Assembly (NCBI GenBank): GCA_014607495.2
Contig: CP053155.1
Coordinates: 4,092,001-4,156,000, forward strand
Origin: Carposina sasakii
Lineage: Eukaryota; Arthropoda; Insecta; Lepidoptera; Carposinidae
Direction: 5' to 3'
DNA: 64,000 nt
Shown here: positions 22,946 through 34,803 of the stretch, in pieces
Numbering within the stretch: the stretch's first letter is position 1
Layout: the number at the start of each line of letters is the position of its first letter
Translations under genes and position numbers: made by a program
Notes under the pieces: model-generated
What the model saw: the letters and a program-made list of their open reading frames with translations, nothing else
Database searches by the model: none
What the model was told of the DNA's origin: nothing

Positions 22946-25089
22946 ATGTCGCGACAGTCAGACAAATACTCGTATTGTAAAAAAATATTTGCTTATGTAC
23001 CGTGTACCTATAATATTCATAGGCATTTAGGTAAAAGCGGTTATTTTAATATTGCAAACAGACACTCCAACTTTACCAACAACCAAAGAAATAGAGCAGT
23101 CATTTATCAACTAGCAAGCACAACGTACCTACCTACATTACACATTCTTACTACAATAGACAAATGCACGGGCATATTTTTAGTTCATAAGTGGATCAAA
23201 AAACGAAATATTTTCAACTTTTACGTCGCTTGAAAATTTCATAATAGAGTTCTGAATAAATTACATGACCGACTCCAGCGTGAACCGTTGGCTGCACATG
23301 TGGCGAGAGATTCTAAGGGTCACTGCTCATTAGGGGCTTTAGGTATCGACTCACCCCGATGTCAACCAAAGGTCTTTAGTCTTACATCATACGGTACCTA
23401 TATTTAGCATTGAGTAGCCGTGAGACGGTATGTAGACACGTAAAAGGGTGTTTTTAGGAACGAAACTGGGACACTGTAATCAAAATGTATAAAATTGCTA
23501 GCTTATCGTCTGAGAGAATGTCAGAGTTTCTAAGTCGACTCTGCCGAAATGCACGGAGAGAGATGCATTTGATGTATTCTAGTGAAGGTCCGCTTCAGCA
23601 CAGGACCATACTTAGTATACTTTAACATGAGTAAAATAGATTTCCCATAAAAGTCTTCAAACAAAAGTTATATAGGTGAGAAAACGACCTAACTAAACCA
23701 CAATTTAACGTTGACAAATAGAGGCGCCATCCACCGTGGCTCAGGTACGCTTTAATTGAGCTGCGGTGGAACAGTTTGTACCGCATGGCGCATTTGAAAT
23801 ATCCTGGCAAATCTAACTTCAAACCACGTACACTTGATTACAATTAAAACTGATTTAAACTGTACGCTACACATAAACCGATTTTCTGTTTAGAATGCAC
23901 TTAATAGCAGTTCGAATAGTCGTAAATGAGTTAGCAACAATTCGAGCTATTTTAGTTACAATTAAAATATTTTTTAAATTGTCCGATGTTATGATAAAAT
24001 TTATGTACGCACTGTCACGGTTTTTAAGTAGAGCCGCTTCGAAAGTTTACGATTACCGAGGTTTATGCATTCTAGATATAGCACGATTATAACGAACATA
24101 AACCAGCACAAGTTTAACACAACGTAAGTGGGTAATCAATTAAAATTCCGCCAGAACGCTAAGGAAATGAAAAGGTGGGAACGCTCAACCGTTCCGAATC
24201 CACTAACCTGCGAGTATGTAATGTAACACATAGGTCAGTTAACGAGCAACACTCCGGTCGGAATAACTGTGAAAAACGTGTTCACTGCGTTAAAATAGTT
24301 ACCAAGACAAACATCGCGGCTGGGAGTGTATCTTCGCAAAACAATAGCACAAACTAGGCAACTACAGAAGGTGCACTCCGTAAAATATAACCGCTACGTT
24401 TTACATCTTTAAACTTGATAAGGCTCATTAAATTAAACGCTTTTGTTATATTCAAGTGACTGTCAAAATGATAAAAATGCATTGTTAAAGGACATCAAGG
24501 ACGCATCCTACCGTAGAGTGTTTTGTTTTGACTTTTACATTTTTTATATTCCTTAATATTTCTGTGTTGGCTAGATTCTAGACAGGAAGTATCCGTCCCT
24601 CACCATGTTCGACGTACAACACCTTTGATTCTTTGTCGTTCTTTATGAGACCTTTTTTTCCTATGTTTCATAAGTATTTCAAAATCTCTTGTACTTAATG
24701 CATAACGTGCATCTTGGTCTTTAATGGAGGTGCTTTCTTTTCATACAATTTAGTGCCGTTTCTCGCCTTGTCGTCAAACAGTGTTATTGTTACGTCTTCT
24801 AAGTTGCACTTAAAAACAATGAGTGCACGCGTTTGCGTGACGACCGATCTATTCAGCGTCTCGATACAATTAGATATGAGATCTGTTTCCGCATTTTCAC
24901 ATTATACGCGGTTCCGGCATACACTGCTTACAGTTACTTTTTTACATGATTTGCTAATGTTTCATTCTAGATATTAGTTATACCGTCTTCAGTACTAGGT
25001 TGTTGTACATTGATAATTGTTGAGGCCTAACAAACTCATTGGGCCCAGCCTAATTGGTTACTAACTGACCTACTTACTAATACTAACCT
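22946..25089. other. Intronic sequence, nothing recognised
   Basis: The plus-strand frames at 22946-23233 and 24714-24977 and the minus-strand frame at 23622-23822 are low-complexity, with no supporting features. Confidence 0.5.
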
Positions 25090-25860
25090 TACAACCTAAT
25101 GAGTAATTTGATCAATTCACTATCATAATATAGCATATTGGAAAATTTACGACATTTGGCATTATAGTGACCTATTCCGCCATAATTTAAGGGACTTGTA
25201 AAATTTTTGCCTCCAAATTCCCCATTCCGAATCAACTGTATATTTATAAGCATAGAATTATACCAATCTTGACAAGAATCCTCCAAAAATAACCGAAACA
25301 CCTGTATTTCATGTATATCTTCTTTTATGCCTATACATATACATTCCGTTTCAAAAATATCCATCCACTGTGTAACACTTGATGTTTTTTGATAAACTTT
25401 TCAATAACAAACTTTTCAGATATATTCTTCAAATTGCACTGTTTCAATGAAATCTGCTAGGATTTTAGTAAGAGTTTCTGTTGATGTTTCATTTGTATAA
25501 ACCTGTTCTGTTATTGATCCAATTTCTTCTAGTAAATATCCATTGAACTGCATATTTCCATCATAATCCATGTAAATCTTCTCTAACTCTGGTGTTAATG
25601 TAATCCATACATATCTTTTTTCATGTCTTTTTTGCAGTGTAGTTTTTATTTTAGAAAAGTTTGAATTTTCATTAATTTATTATGTTGTTTTACAGGTTGT
25701 AATTCTTCTGGCATTAAAAACTTTTGATTATCTACGTTCATTATTGAGGTTATGCAGATTATATTGCTCTTCGGATCTTTGCCGGATTTAACAACAAATT
25801 CAAATTTAAGTTTTTCCATTGTTTACAAAAGCTTGAAATAATGTTGTTTTGTAATAATGT
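25090..25860 (-). pseudogene. Decayed retroelement gag-like gene
   Basis: On the minus strand, from about 25820, it reads MEKLKFEFVVKSGKDPKSN; then, after frame breaks, PELEKIYMDYDGNMQFNGYL; then WMDIFETECICIGIKED, IQVFRLFLEDSCQDWYNSML and, one frame over, VDSEWGIWRQKFYKS. The pattern FE-EC---GI-ED---I--LRLFLE-S--DWY-SML----DSEW--W---F is, as I recall, that of gag-like proteins of insect LTR retroelements. Several stops and shifts make it dead. No LTRs or pol are seen nearby. Family is uncertain. Confidence 0.45.
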
Positions 25861-26562
25861 AATTTATTGAAACAAAAAGTTTAGTTGTTGCTCTGTAAAG
25901 AGAAATTTATTTTATGAATATTACAACCATTTTACACAAGTTATTTTTATCCAAGATTTATACACTTATGTGCTAAGTAATTTATTAATCACTAACCTGT
26001 AAATAGAAACAACATTAAAAGCTATTGCTTCAAAAAATATGAAATTGTTTCTTTTAAAATCCTCGTTAATGTTTTACTGTAAAAAAGGCCAGTCACCATT
26101 TTGCATTTCTGGCAAAGACATAGGTCATGCAAACTGCCAACTTAGATGATATAATATTTTGATGTAAAACGTCTACGCGAGTAATTAAAATTAAATGAAG
26201 AGTACAATAGCTTCATTTACATATGATATTGTAAAATTACGACATGAAAGTAGTATGGACTCATTGTCTTTATTCCATTATCAAATTTGGTTCGTAAATA
26301 ATCAGCCCACCTTTGTCTACCTGACGAGCTACAATATCAGGTATGTGCCAAACAATTAATATACCTACCTCTGTCTATGTACTAAACAACGCTATAATTA
26401 ATTACATCACGCACGCATTCGTACACATAGCTCTACATTCCACACCCATAACACCTATAGTATGAAATGTTATACATTCCATTAAAGGTGTTTCAATGGG
26501 GTTAGCGAGTTAAAACGGGATAGTAAAATTTACAATTTGACATTATACTAGGTTGTGAATAG
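25861..26562. other. Intronic sequence, nothing recognised
   Basis: AT-rich; contains no frame or repeat I can name. Confidence 0.55.
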
Positions 26563-26640
26563 TGTACAAAATACAAATACAAATACAAAATACTTTATTC
26601 ATAGAAGTTGTTTACATATTTTTTTGCTGGAGTTCAGGCA
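26563..26640 (-). mobile_element. LINE 3' end with TTTGTATTTGTA tail
   Basis: Minus strand reads TGAATAAAGTATTTTGTATT followed by more TTTGTA units, a poly-A-signal-like tail very common on lepidopteran LINEs of the CR1/Jockey type. How far the element extends toward 27250 is not clear; no reverse transcriptase motif is visible there. Confidence 0.45.
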
Positions 26641-26744
26641 TAATATTGCCTGTGTTAGAGGATCTTCCATAACAAAGAGGTGACTTAATTATGAATAAGT
26701 ATACATACAGTGATAATCTAACTAAATAAAAAGCCAACTAAAAT

Positions 26745-26935
26745 AATATATATATATATATATATACATATATATAGATATATATACATATATATAGATA
26801 TATATAAGTACATAAACATAAAACTAAAAAGGCATATCTAATAAATGGTATTATGTGTGTGTGCATGTGAATGTGTATGTGTATGTGTGGGTGAGTGAGT
26901 GTATGCGTATGATGTGTGTATATGTGTATATATTG
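26745..26935. repeat. TA-rich then TG-rich microsatellite
   Basis: (TA)n with interspersed ATACATATATAG units at 26745-26810, then an imperfect (TG)n tract with GTGTATGTG units at about 26850-26935. Confidence 0.9.
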
Positions 26936-28396
26936 TATGTAGGTAGTCTTTCTTTGTTATTTGGTGTGCATTATGTCATGAAACCTGTCTTAACAGTATC
27001 TCATATCCGCATATGATTGAGTATGAATCCAATCAGTTATAATTGATTATGGTATGTCTTTGTGTAGATATCTAACTGTTTGTCAATTTTATTATACACA
27101 TTGCCGATCGCTTCTCTGATTGCTGAGAGGCAAAAGTTGTTTTGTCTGAGGAGTAGCAGCAACTATATATTTTCTTCTCTTTAATTTGAAATCAGGGTTG
27201 AAAGGTAAGTTCTTATGATATTAGTGTGAGTGATCCGAGGATATATAGGTATATTCTTCTAGTAGGAGTCAGTTGTTACCTACCCACAAGCCTGACCTAT
27301 TTGATCATAACAAAAACTACAAAGTACAAGATTTATCCCTAGTGTCTACACGAGAGAATACTTCGATGTCTCACTCTGGACTCTTCTCGGGAAGACATAG
27401 CCAGAACTTCGGTCAAGGCTTCACCAGATCTGGAGCTAAGCAATATATAGGGCACCAGCATCAACTTCAAGCATACACATTGGATGGCTGCAATAACGAT
27501 AAAACAGGCCCAATGTGACTCCAATTTCGCGGAAAACATGTGCAATGCCAAAACCACTTGAATTTTAGAGCCTATTGCATCATAACCCCGAAGAATGACT
27601 CATATAAAGCAGTAAAGCCCGACTATAACAACTTTAGCGATGGTTAAAGTACTCGATATAACTGAACTCAAACGGCCGTATTACATCACTTTGTTAGCAA
27701 TAACGTTTCCTTAAATCTTGAAAGGATAGTTTTTGGTATCTGCATATTGTACCTATATAATGTTATAGCCCTGGTCGGTAGAGCAGTTTTATTTACTATC
27801 TAAATAACTACTGCGTATAGTGCGTGAGAAATACAGACGGAGCTTCGCAAGTAGACCTAGAACACAGAGTGAGAGGAGCATTAAAACAATAATATATCAC
27901 GATATTCTCAACTCGACCAATATTTTTATCAGCATATAATAAAAATCATAGAAGTCACTTCAGCAATTCCGTTTGATTCATAAAACTGGAACGAGATTTA
28001 TGTGCCTCCAGATAATATTAATCTCAAATACTTTATTACCTTCGGAAATATATTACAGCGAATGAAATTAAAGATGAATCGCAGGAGGAAATCGAGTCAA
28101 ACTTGAGTCTATTCGATCATTAGTAACTTTGTAACGGAATGGAATATTATTTCAAAGTTTTCAGAACACAAGTTTAACTTTAACAGCTCATTAGCTAGCT
28201 CTTAAAGTCAAAGAAGTAATGAAAGAATTTTCGTGCTATAATTTTATTAATTTGGCAATAGATAAAAAGTTATGAGAACATATCAGTAGGTTTATGTGGT
28301 CAAGTTTAGTAGGTACAGCAAATTAGCATTTTTATAAGGTATCATAATAATACAATATAATAATTTTCAGGTCCAAAGGCGAAGAATTTTTCCATT

Positions 28397-28399
<3 letters not shown>
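26936..28399. other. Intronic sequence
   Basis: No confident content. The plus-strand frame 27273-27518 has no family features. 27080-27190 may be remains of the LINE whose tail lies at 26563-26640. Confidence 0.5.

Positions 28400-28450
<51 letters not shown>
28400..28450. repeat. (AT)n microsatellite
   Basis: About 25 uninterrupted AT units, directly adjoining a poly-T run and an RTE LINE tail. Confidence 0.95.
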
Positions 28451-28458
<8 letters not shown>

Positions 28459-28504
28459 TCAATTATCTGTATTCATCATTTCAGCCCTGGGAAGTCCACT
28501 GCTG
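28451..28504 (-). mobile_element. RTE LINE 3' end with A-rich tail
   Basis: Minus strand reads CAGCAGTGGACTTCCCAGGG then CTGAAATGATGAAT and an A-run. This is the same terminal motif as at 21155-21190 (CAACAGTGGACTTCTCAGGG). The A-run passes straight into the AT microsatellite. Confidence 0.7.
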
Positions 28505-31070
28505 TCTGTATTAAAATATTAATATTAGTTTTCCGTGCAATAAAAATATAGCCTGGATTATAGTGAGGATATCCATCTTAATCCGAGTACCTAATATGGA
28601 TTCGAAAAATTCAAGGCATCATTCACCAAAGGATGCATGCCAAACTCCAAGTGAAAAGGGTAGGACACACGTCAGGATGTCAAAGAGTGTATTCCAATTT
28701 ATTCTACTTCAAAAAGTAGGTACCTATATGGTTTTGGAATTTCTAGTTTCTCATAGTTGTTTATGTTCTAAAGAATGTGATTCAACCACATTTGTGAATG
28801 AATCATTTGCAGGAACACGTGTGAAATGTTTTATCTTTAAGCTCAGCTAGAGGTCAAATAAAAACAATGAATAATATAGCATATCTTCTCTTCGTACACT
28901 TTTTGAGTAAGCATCCAAGAACATGTGGCATAAACAAAGAAACCGGAAAAGAAATTTAATCGTTATTTTGGTATCACATAAATATTACTGCCAATTACTT
29001 GAATAAACGGCACGTCGCGCACGATTTATATATCGTCTTTAGGCTTTCACCCGAGCATTTTCTGAAAGTTTTATTACCCACTCCGTTAATACCTCAATCA
29101 GTTTCTTCAGACCTTTTATTTGGGATTAGTTTGCACTAAAAGTATCCACGATTCTGATTTTCACGACTGTATTATATCGGTGTTTCGGCGAGGGGATCGG
29201 GAGTTTCGAATGCCTCTGTCAAGGTTGACGAGGGTCGCGCGATCGAGGCTCCTGCGGTCAGCACTGCTTTCGACAAAGGCGGCTTATCGACGGATTTGTG
29301 TTGTACACCGTTTTCATCTCCGCCTTGCAAACTTAACCTGGGATCTCAAACTTGGCTTACAGTTGTTTAGTTTGCACCATCTTGTTATGAATATTCTGTC
29401 TCAAGTTTCTATCCAATATTGAAAACAGATGACATAACTTTTTGTTTTCATCTCCCGAATTCGGCGAAAGTTTTAATAAAATGAATCGCAGCCGTTACCC
29501 TTTTGAGGCATCAGCAGCATCACAATTGGCCAACACAAAAAGGTGAGGGTGACATTTTGCGACGTTTCCCCGACACGGAAGAAATAGGTCAACCTAACTC
29601 TCAACCTAGACTAAGCGCGACGGCTCACTAACCGCCATCACGCTTGTTACCCATCATTTTCTAAGTCCTAAAAATAGGTCTAGGGCTTTGATCTTACCTG
29701 TTTAGATTGAAACCAAGTCTGGTAGATTCTCGAACGTATTATTGCTCTCAATAGTTTGAACTTATCTATATTGATTTAGTATTACAATCTCTTTCGCGTT
29801 GTCAATTAACTGTGGATGTTAAATGTCGCCGCAGTCTTGATATCGTTTTCTTACGTAATTTACTTCAAATTTAACAGAATGACCCAGTTTCGAGATTCTC
29901 TAGAAGAGACATAAGGAACTGCTGTAAAATTGTCAAAGCGTCGTTACTACATAAACGGCTAGTAACATTATTCTGAGGTAATGACAATAGAAGATGTATT
30001 TTGGTAGAGGAATTCAGGAACTTGTATGATAGTGCCATAATGTATAATCATCGCAATAAAGTAAGTTTAACTGTACCACTATGATACTAAAAATAACAAA
30101 TGGATAAAGTTCATATCAAAATTATTATGAACGGCCCAGACTGCTGTCGTAAAACTACATGTAAGTAATTTGGTAAAATAAATGCTATTTAATAAAACAT
30201 ACAAGAATTATGCAAAAACAATGATATCAGATATCCACGAAGATCGCTAAAATAAAGACCCATATAAGCGTAAACAAAATCCAGTCAAGTAAATAACTGG
30301 CTAGTATTCATTCTACGCAAATCACTATATTATTCGACCCTCACAAATTTATTCCTATTTCTGAGGCCTAAACCGTTCTGTGATCGCTTACACTCGATAA
30401 AAGCAGAGCCTTTCAGCGAATAAGAAATAACATGGATAAATCTATGATTACATCATTTAGGTACAGTCTCCTGTTTCTATTCTAGTTTCAATCCCCTATT
30501 TTTCCTAAAGATGATTGCTATCGTACCAATATTACGTTACACCATTTCCAAACTCATTTTACCGTATTATAGTTTACGTACCTATGTAACATAAAATACC
30601 ACCCGTAAACCTTTCTCCATCCATTACAATTCCCATACCCCAAGCCGCATAACACCCTACAATATCCCAATTTGTTGTAGTACCGGCGTACACCTCGCTA
30701 AGATCATTGCCAACCTTCGGCCGTCTAAATAGCAATAGTAGAATCCATTACGTAATGTAACCGACCGACCCTTTTCTCCGGAGCCGGGACAAAGTCGTCC
30801 GGGAAAGGTTAAACTTCACGCAAACGTTGCTCCTGGACACTAAGGGCTGCCGGCTTATCTTGGGATGCGTTTACATCTGTCGATAAGAAACGAGATGTTT
30901 GTAAACACTGTTCCGACATCCTGATTTTGCCGCATGATTGGCGTAAGTACATACATACATATAGTCACGCCCATTATCCCCCAAGGAAGTTGGACAGTAG
31001 TGTGCAAATTACACACCCATTTTTCACCAGTTAGCCTATTGAGTCCCACGTGGTAAGTGGTGATTGACTA
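28505..31070. other. Intronic sequence
   Basis: Mostly AT-rich. Two GC-richer patches, 29170-29350 and 30740-30860 (CTCCGGAGCCGGGAC), stand out and could be conserved non-coding blocks. The plus-strand frame 29120-29422 covers the first but has no recognisable product. Confidence 0.5.
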
Positions 31071-31072
31071 TA

Positions 31073-33192
31073 TACAGTGTGAGTCTGGATAAAGTGCACA
31101 TATTGATGTGGGTGAAGCTAGATTTATTTTTATCCACGGGAAAAATAAAAAAATAACTGTGGCATTTTTTTTCTTTTTTTTCATAGACTTTTATTTTATA
31201 AATTACTATTTGAGGCAGTTAAGTATTAGAAAACGTTATAACTTTTGAACTAAGTGTCTATAAAGTTGAAACAAAAACAGTAATGATCGCAAATAATACG
31301 CGGTACTGATAAAATTAAAAATGTATACACAAAAGTACCATAAATAAAAAAAAACTTGTAGAACTTAAGTTTTTTTCCTATTTTTTTAGTGTTTTCTCCA
31401 ATAATTGGCAGATTTCTCAAATAAGTTTCCAATCAAAAAATATTTTTTTATTATTTTAAGTTATTCTACATCGTATTAGCTTCCTAAAATAAAATTACCA
31501 CGTCTCTGATACAGACATAATGTTTGGTATGGGCGATCAAACCAAGGCAGTCCAGAGGCGTAACTGGTTAAATACTTGCCCTCTACAGGTATTACAAATA
31601 AAAATACTTATTATAATAATCACATCAATCATTAATAAGCTAAATACGTAAATCATACTTAATTCTGCTTAAAATTAAACACATAAAACTTAAACTAAGC
31701 ACGTTACCTAGTGCATTAAATGTTCAAAATGTCCACCTCTTTGTTGCAAGCACACTCCTGCTCGTAATACAATTTGCTGCGTGGCTCTGCGAATCATCTC
31801 GGCATCAGTTTTTAATTCAGCAAAACAATTCATGATTCTGTCTTGCAGTTCAGCCTCTGTGTTTATGGGGGAGTTATAAACTTTTTGCTTCATTGTCCCC
31901 ATAAAAAAGTAATCAAGGGGTGTCATATCAGGGGAACGCGCAGGCCATCCCACAGGCCCTGCCCGACCAATCCAACGGTTTGGATAATTTTCATCCAAAA
32001 AAGTTCTCACATCACGTGCATAATGTGCAGGACAACCGTCCATTTGAACAAACATTCTTCTACGTGTTTGAAGAGGCACTTCTTCTAATAAAAACGGTAA
32101 CTCATCTCTCAGTAGTTCTAAAAACCGTTTTAATCTTGCCGGCAGTACTACTGGACCGATCAGTAGATCATCGAGCATTGCTGCCCATACATTTATTGCC
32201 GTTGCTGAAACGTTGACGACCTTTTTAGATATGGATTTTCCCCCTTACGGGTCCACTTGTGTAGGTTACGACAGTTTGTAATACCGTCTCTCGTGAATTG
32301 GCTTTCGTCCATCCAAAGAATAGTTTTTGGGAACTCCGGATTTTCCCGAGTTTTCCTCTGGATCCAAAGCGGACATAACGCATCTGGGACGCCAATCAAC
32401 ATCATCATGTAAATGTTGCACCCTTTGATAGTGATAGGGATGTAGTCCTTCATTTCTCAAAATGCGCCACGCCGATTTTTGTGATATGTTATGTCGTAAA
32501 GCCAAACGTCTGGTGCTAACAGTTGGATTAGCAAATTCGCAACACGGCTTCTTCTGTGGCCACATTAATTACATGTTAGGCGGCTGCTCGTTCGCGGATT
32601 ATCCACTATTCGCCAACCTTCTGTGGACCTCTTGGATTTCGGGCTGGATAAAAGGCGAAATAAGTATTCGTGCGCACTTCACACATCCCATAATAAAAAT
32701 GTAGATCAGCGAGGTGATTGTTCGGGAATCAGGCATCGCGTAACAACTAATGTAGAGGACAAAGTAGACAAGTTCAGCGAAAAATTTTAAATAACTAACT
32801 CAAAATAGACATATTGTTATTCCATTCATTGGCTTTGCATCACAATATAAACTCTCAAAAAGGATCGCTACCTGGAAGTGAGATAATAAATGCACCGCCT
32901 ATTTGTGTTGGGATTGGAAACTGGTATTTTATTTTAGGAGCTAATACGATAGAATACACTATTTGAGAAATCTGCCAATTATTGCACCAAAAAAATAGTA
33001 CTATCTATACATTTTTAATTTTATCAGACGCGTATTATTTGCGATCATTACTGGTTTCAACTTTATAGACCACTAGTTCAAAAGTTATAACTTTTCTAAT
33101 ACTTAACTGCCTAAAATAGTAATTCATAAAATAAAAGTCCTTCGGGACATCACCCACATCAATATGTGCACTTTATCCAGACTCACACTGTA
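31073..33192 (-). mobile_element. Full-length DD41D mariner-like (rosa/VISITOR type) transposon
   Basis: Terminal inverted repeats TACAGTGTGAGTCTGGATAA (31073 on) and its complement ending at 33192 match perfectly for about 43 bases (to TGATGTGGGTGA). Looser inverted similarity continues over about 31186-31497 against 32923-33143 (TTGGCAGATTTCTCAAAT, AATGATCGCAAATAATACGC), giving unusually long subterminal repeats. TA flanks both sides (31071-31072, 33193-33194). The element is 2,120 bases and holds one minus-strand transposase gene, now broken. It lies in the 32-kb kinase-gene intron, with its gene on the same strand. Confidence 0.88.
31708..32736 (-). pseudogene. DD41D Tc1/mariner-superfamily transposase, frameshifted
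   Basis: A start at 32736 (MPDSRTI) gives about 343 codons to the stop, the normal length. In order: a helix-turn-helix region with FYYGMC in another frame; a second HTH part, STRRLALRHNISQKSAWRIL; the first catalytic Asp in ILWMDESQFTRDG; the second in MFVQMDGCPAHYARDV; the third in RSPDMTPLDYFFMG; and the end GGHFEHLMH. Forty-one residues separate the second and third Asp, the DD41D spacing. Frame changes occur in the N-terminal part, near 32395 (after HDDVDW) and near 32215, and at least one stop lies near 32600. The C-terminal 156 residues remain open. Not functional as it stands. Confidence 0.85.
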
Positions 33193-33194
33193 TA

Positions 33195-34518
33195 AGTTCG
33201 TCCCTAATATAATACAACGTTATGACGTAACAAATTTTGAGAGAAAATAATGATGATTACGTGTTTTTTAACTCACATTACTTGTCATTGACGTAGGAAT
33301 ATAATATACGCTCCAATGGGTCGGAAACTTGGCTTTACGTTTCCACTTTTAGTTTATCCATTACGTTCCTATTATGTGACATTCAAACGACGTTTTTATA
33401 CGTATCGAGACATAGGAATCGAACGAACCGTACGAACGAATACAAATTGGGAACAAGCATTAAATTTAACGAATAAAATATCCTTTCATGTATAAAATAT
33501 CTTTGGGAAAGAAAGTGCATCAAACCCAACAATGTAATGGTGTTAACGTCTTGTACTAAGAGAGTGTTAAAGAAGTCAGGGCCAGTCATTAACCTCAAGC
33601 ATTTCAGGGCAAACAATCAACTTCATGGGGGAGACGAGACAAACAAACAAATTAATACGAGAGCGGACGCCATTGACTCATACTTTGCTGGTGGCGTCAG
33701 TAAAAACTAGCAGACGGTTAATAAATATAGTCCTTATAATGTAAATAAAACAACGACACATTTTCAAGTCCAGGAATCAAACGTCAAAACTTATAGCCGT
33801 GACCTTAAAACTTCCATTTTACATCTGCTCGTTTTAGTAAATCGGCGTGCTGTTTCAGCAAGAAGATTCAGAAGTTTTACCCATATGAGTAAAAGAAGCG
33901 AAACACAACGAGAAACCATTTAGGATCACGTTTCCCGTGGATTCGCGGGCTTTCTCCCTGAGAGTCTGTACATTGTATATGCCGCGAGAAGCCAAACATA
34001 TCGTCTACCTACCAGACGAAAGGTAAATATCAGCATAACCACCACTCCGCATAGTTTAGTGTTCACTTACAGTAATGGGCCCTAATGGCTGTTGACCTAT
34101 CGCTTAATCGCCCTCCTTCTAGTACTGAAAGCAATTCTATTTTTTCCATAACAACAGTTTATAACTAGACCAGCCAAATAACTTGTTTCAGGTCAGATAT
34201 CTAAGCGAATACAAAAATTCAAAAATAAATAATGATATTAAGTGAAATTGTATTAGGCGTTACAATTCAAGGTCAGTAGAGGGTTTAGGGCCCGGTGGTG
34301 GGCGCACCCATAGTGAATGATATTAAGGGTTTACTGCCCAATACATACGATTCTTATCCGATTTGTATCTTCAAAACTGCGGCATTAAATTTTGAACCCT
34401 CTTAAAATTTTGAGTCTGAACTCACTCGATACTAGACATTTAACTTTATCTGTAAGTAATTTTTGTAACCTATATGTCAGCCAAATCTATTTTAAAACAA
34501 TTTTAGAATATCGGTTAC
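33195..34518. other. Intronic sequence between two DNA transposons
   Basis: AT-rich; nothing recognised. Confidence 0.55.
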
Positions 34519-34535
34519 AAAGCGTCAGCGCACAC

Positions 34536-34720
34536 CAAGAGCAGAGCAGAGCAGAGCATATTGTGACATCATTGAAAAATTAATCTTATGATAATTCCAT
34601 ACATTTCAAAATTGAATACACGTCCCAACTTGATGCTCGACCATGCTCGAGCTTTCTAGTAAATGTTCGAGTATGCGTTCTACATGCGCGAGCGTGCTCG
34701 AGCTGCCGCCGGCGCGCGTT
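34536..34720. promoter_or_regulatory. Harbinger left subterminal palindromic motifs
   Basis: GCTCGACCATGCTCGAGC at about 34633-34651, then TTCGAG at 34667-34672, CGAGC at 34689-34693 and GCTCGAGC at 34695-34702. The same motif family recurs next to the right end (37810-37880: GCATGGTCGAGC, GCTCGACCATGCGCGAGC). These are candidate binding sites for the element's own proteins. The role is inference. Confidence 0.45.
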
Positions 34721-34803
34721 TGCCGCGCGCTCAGTGTGCCGCAGCGAGAAGACTGTGTTGGACGTGCGTTTACTACTTGGCGCGCCGGCGTCAGTTGGAA
34801 ATC

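Noticed and set aside
29120..29422. 100-residue plus-strand open frame
   Set aside because: No family features; covers a GC-richer patch better explained as non-coding.
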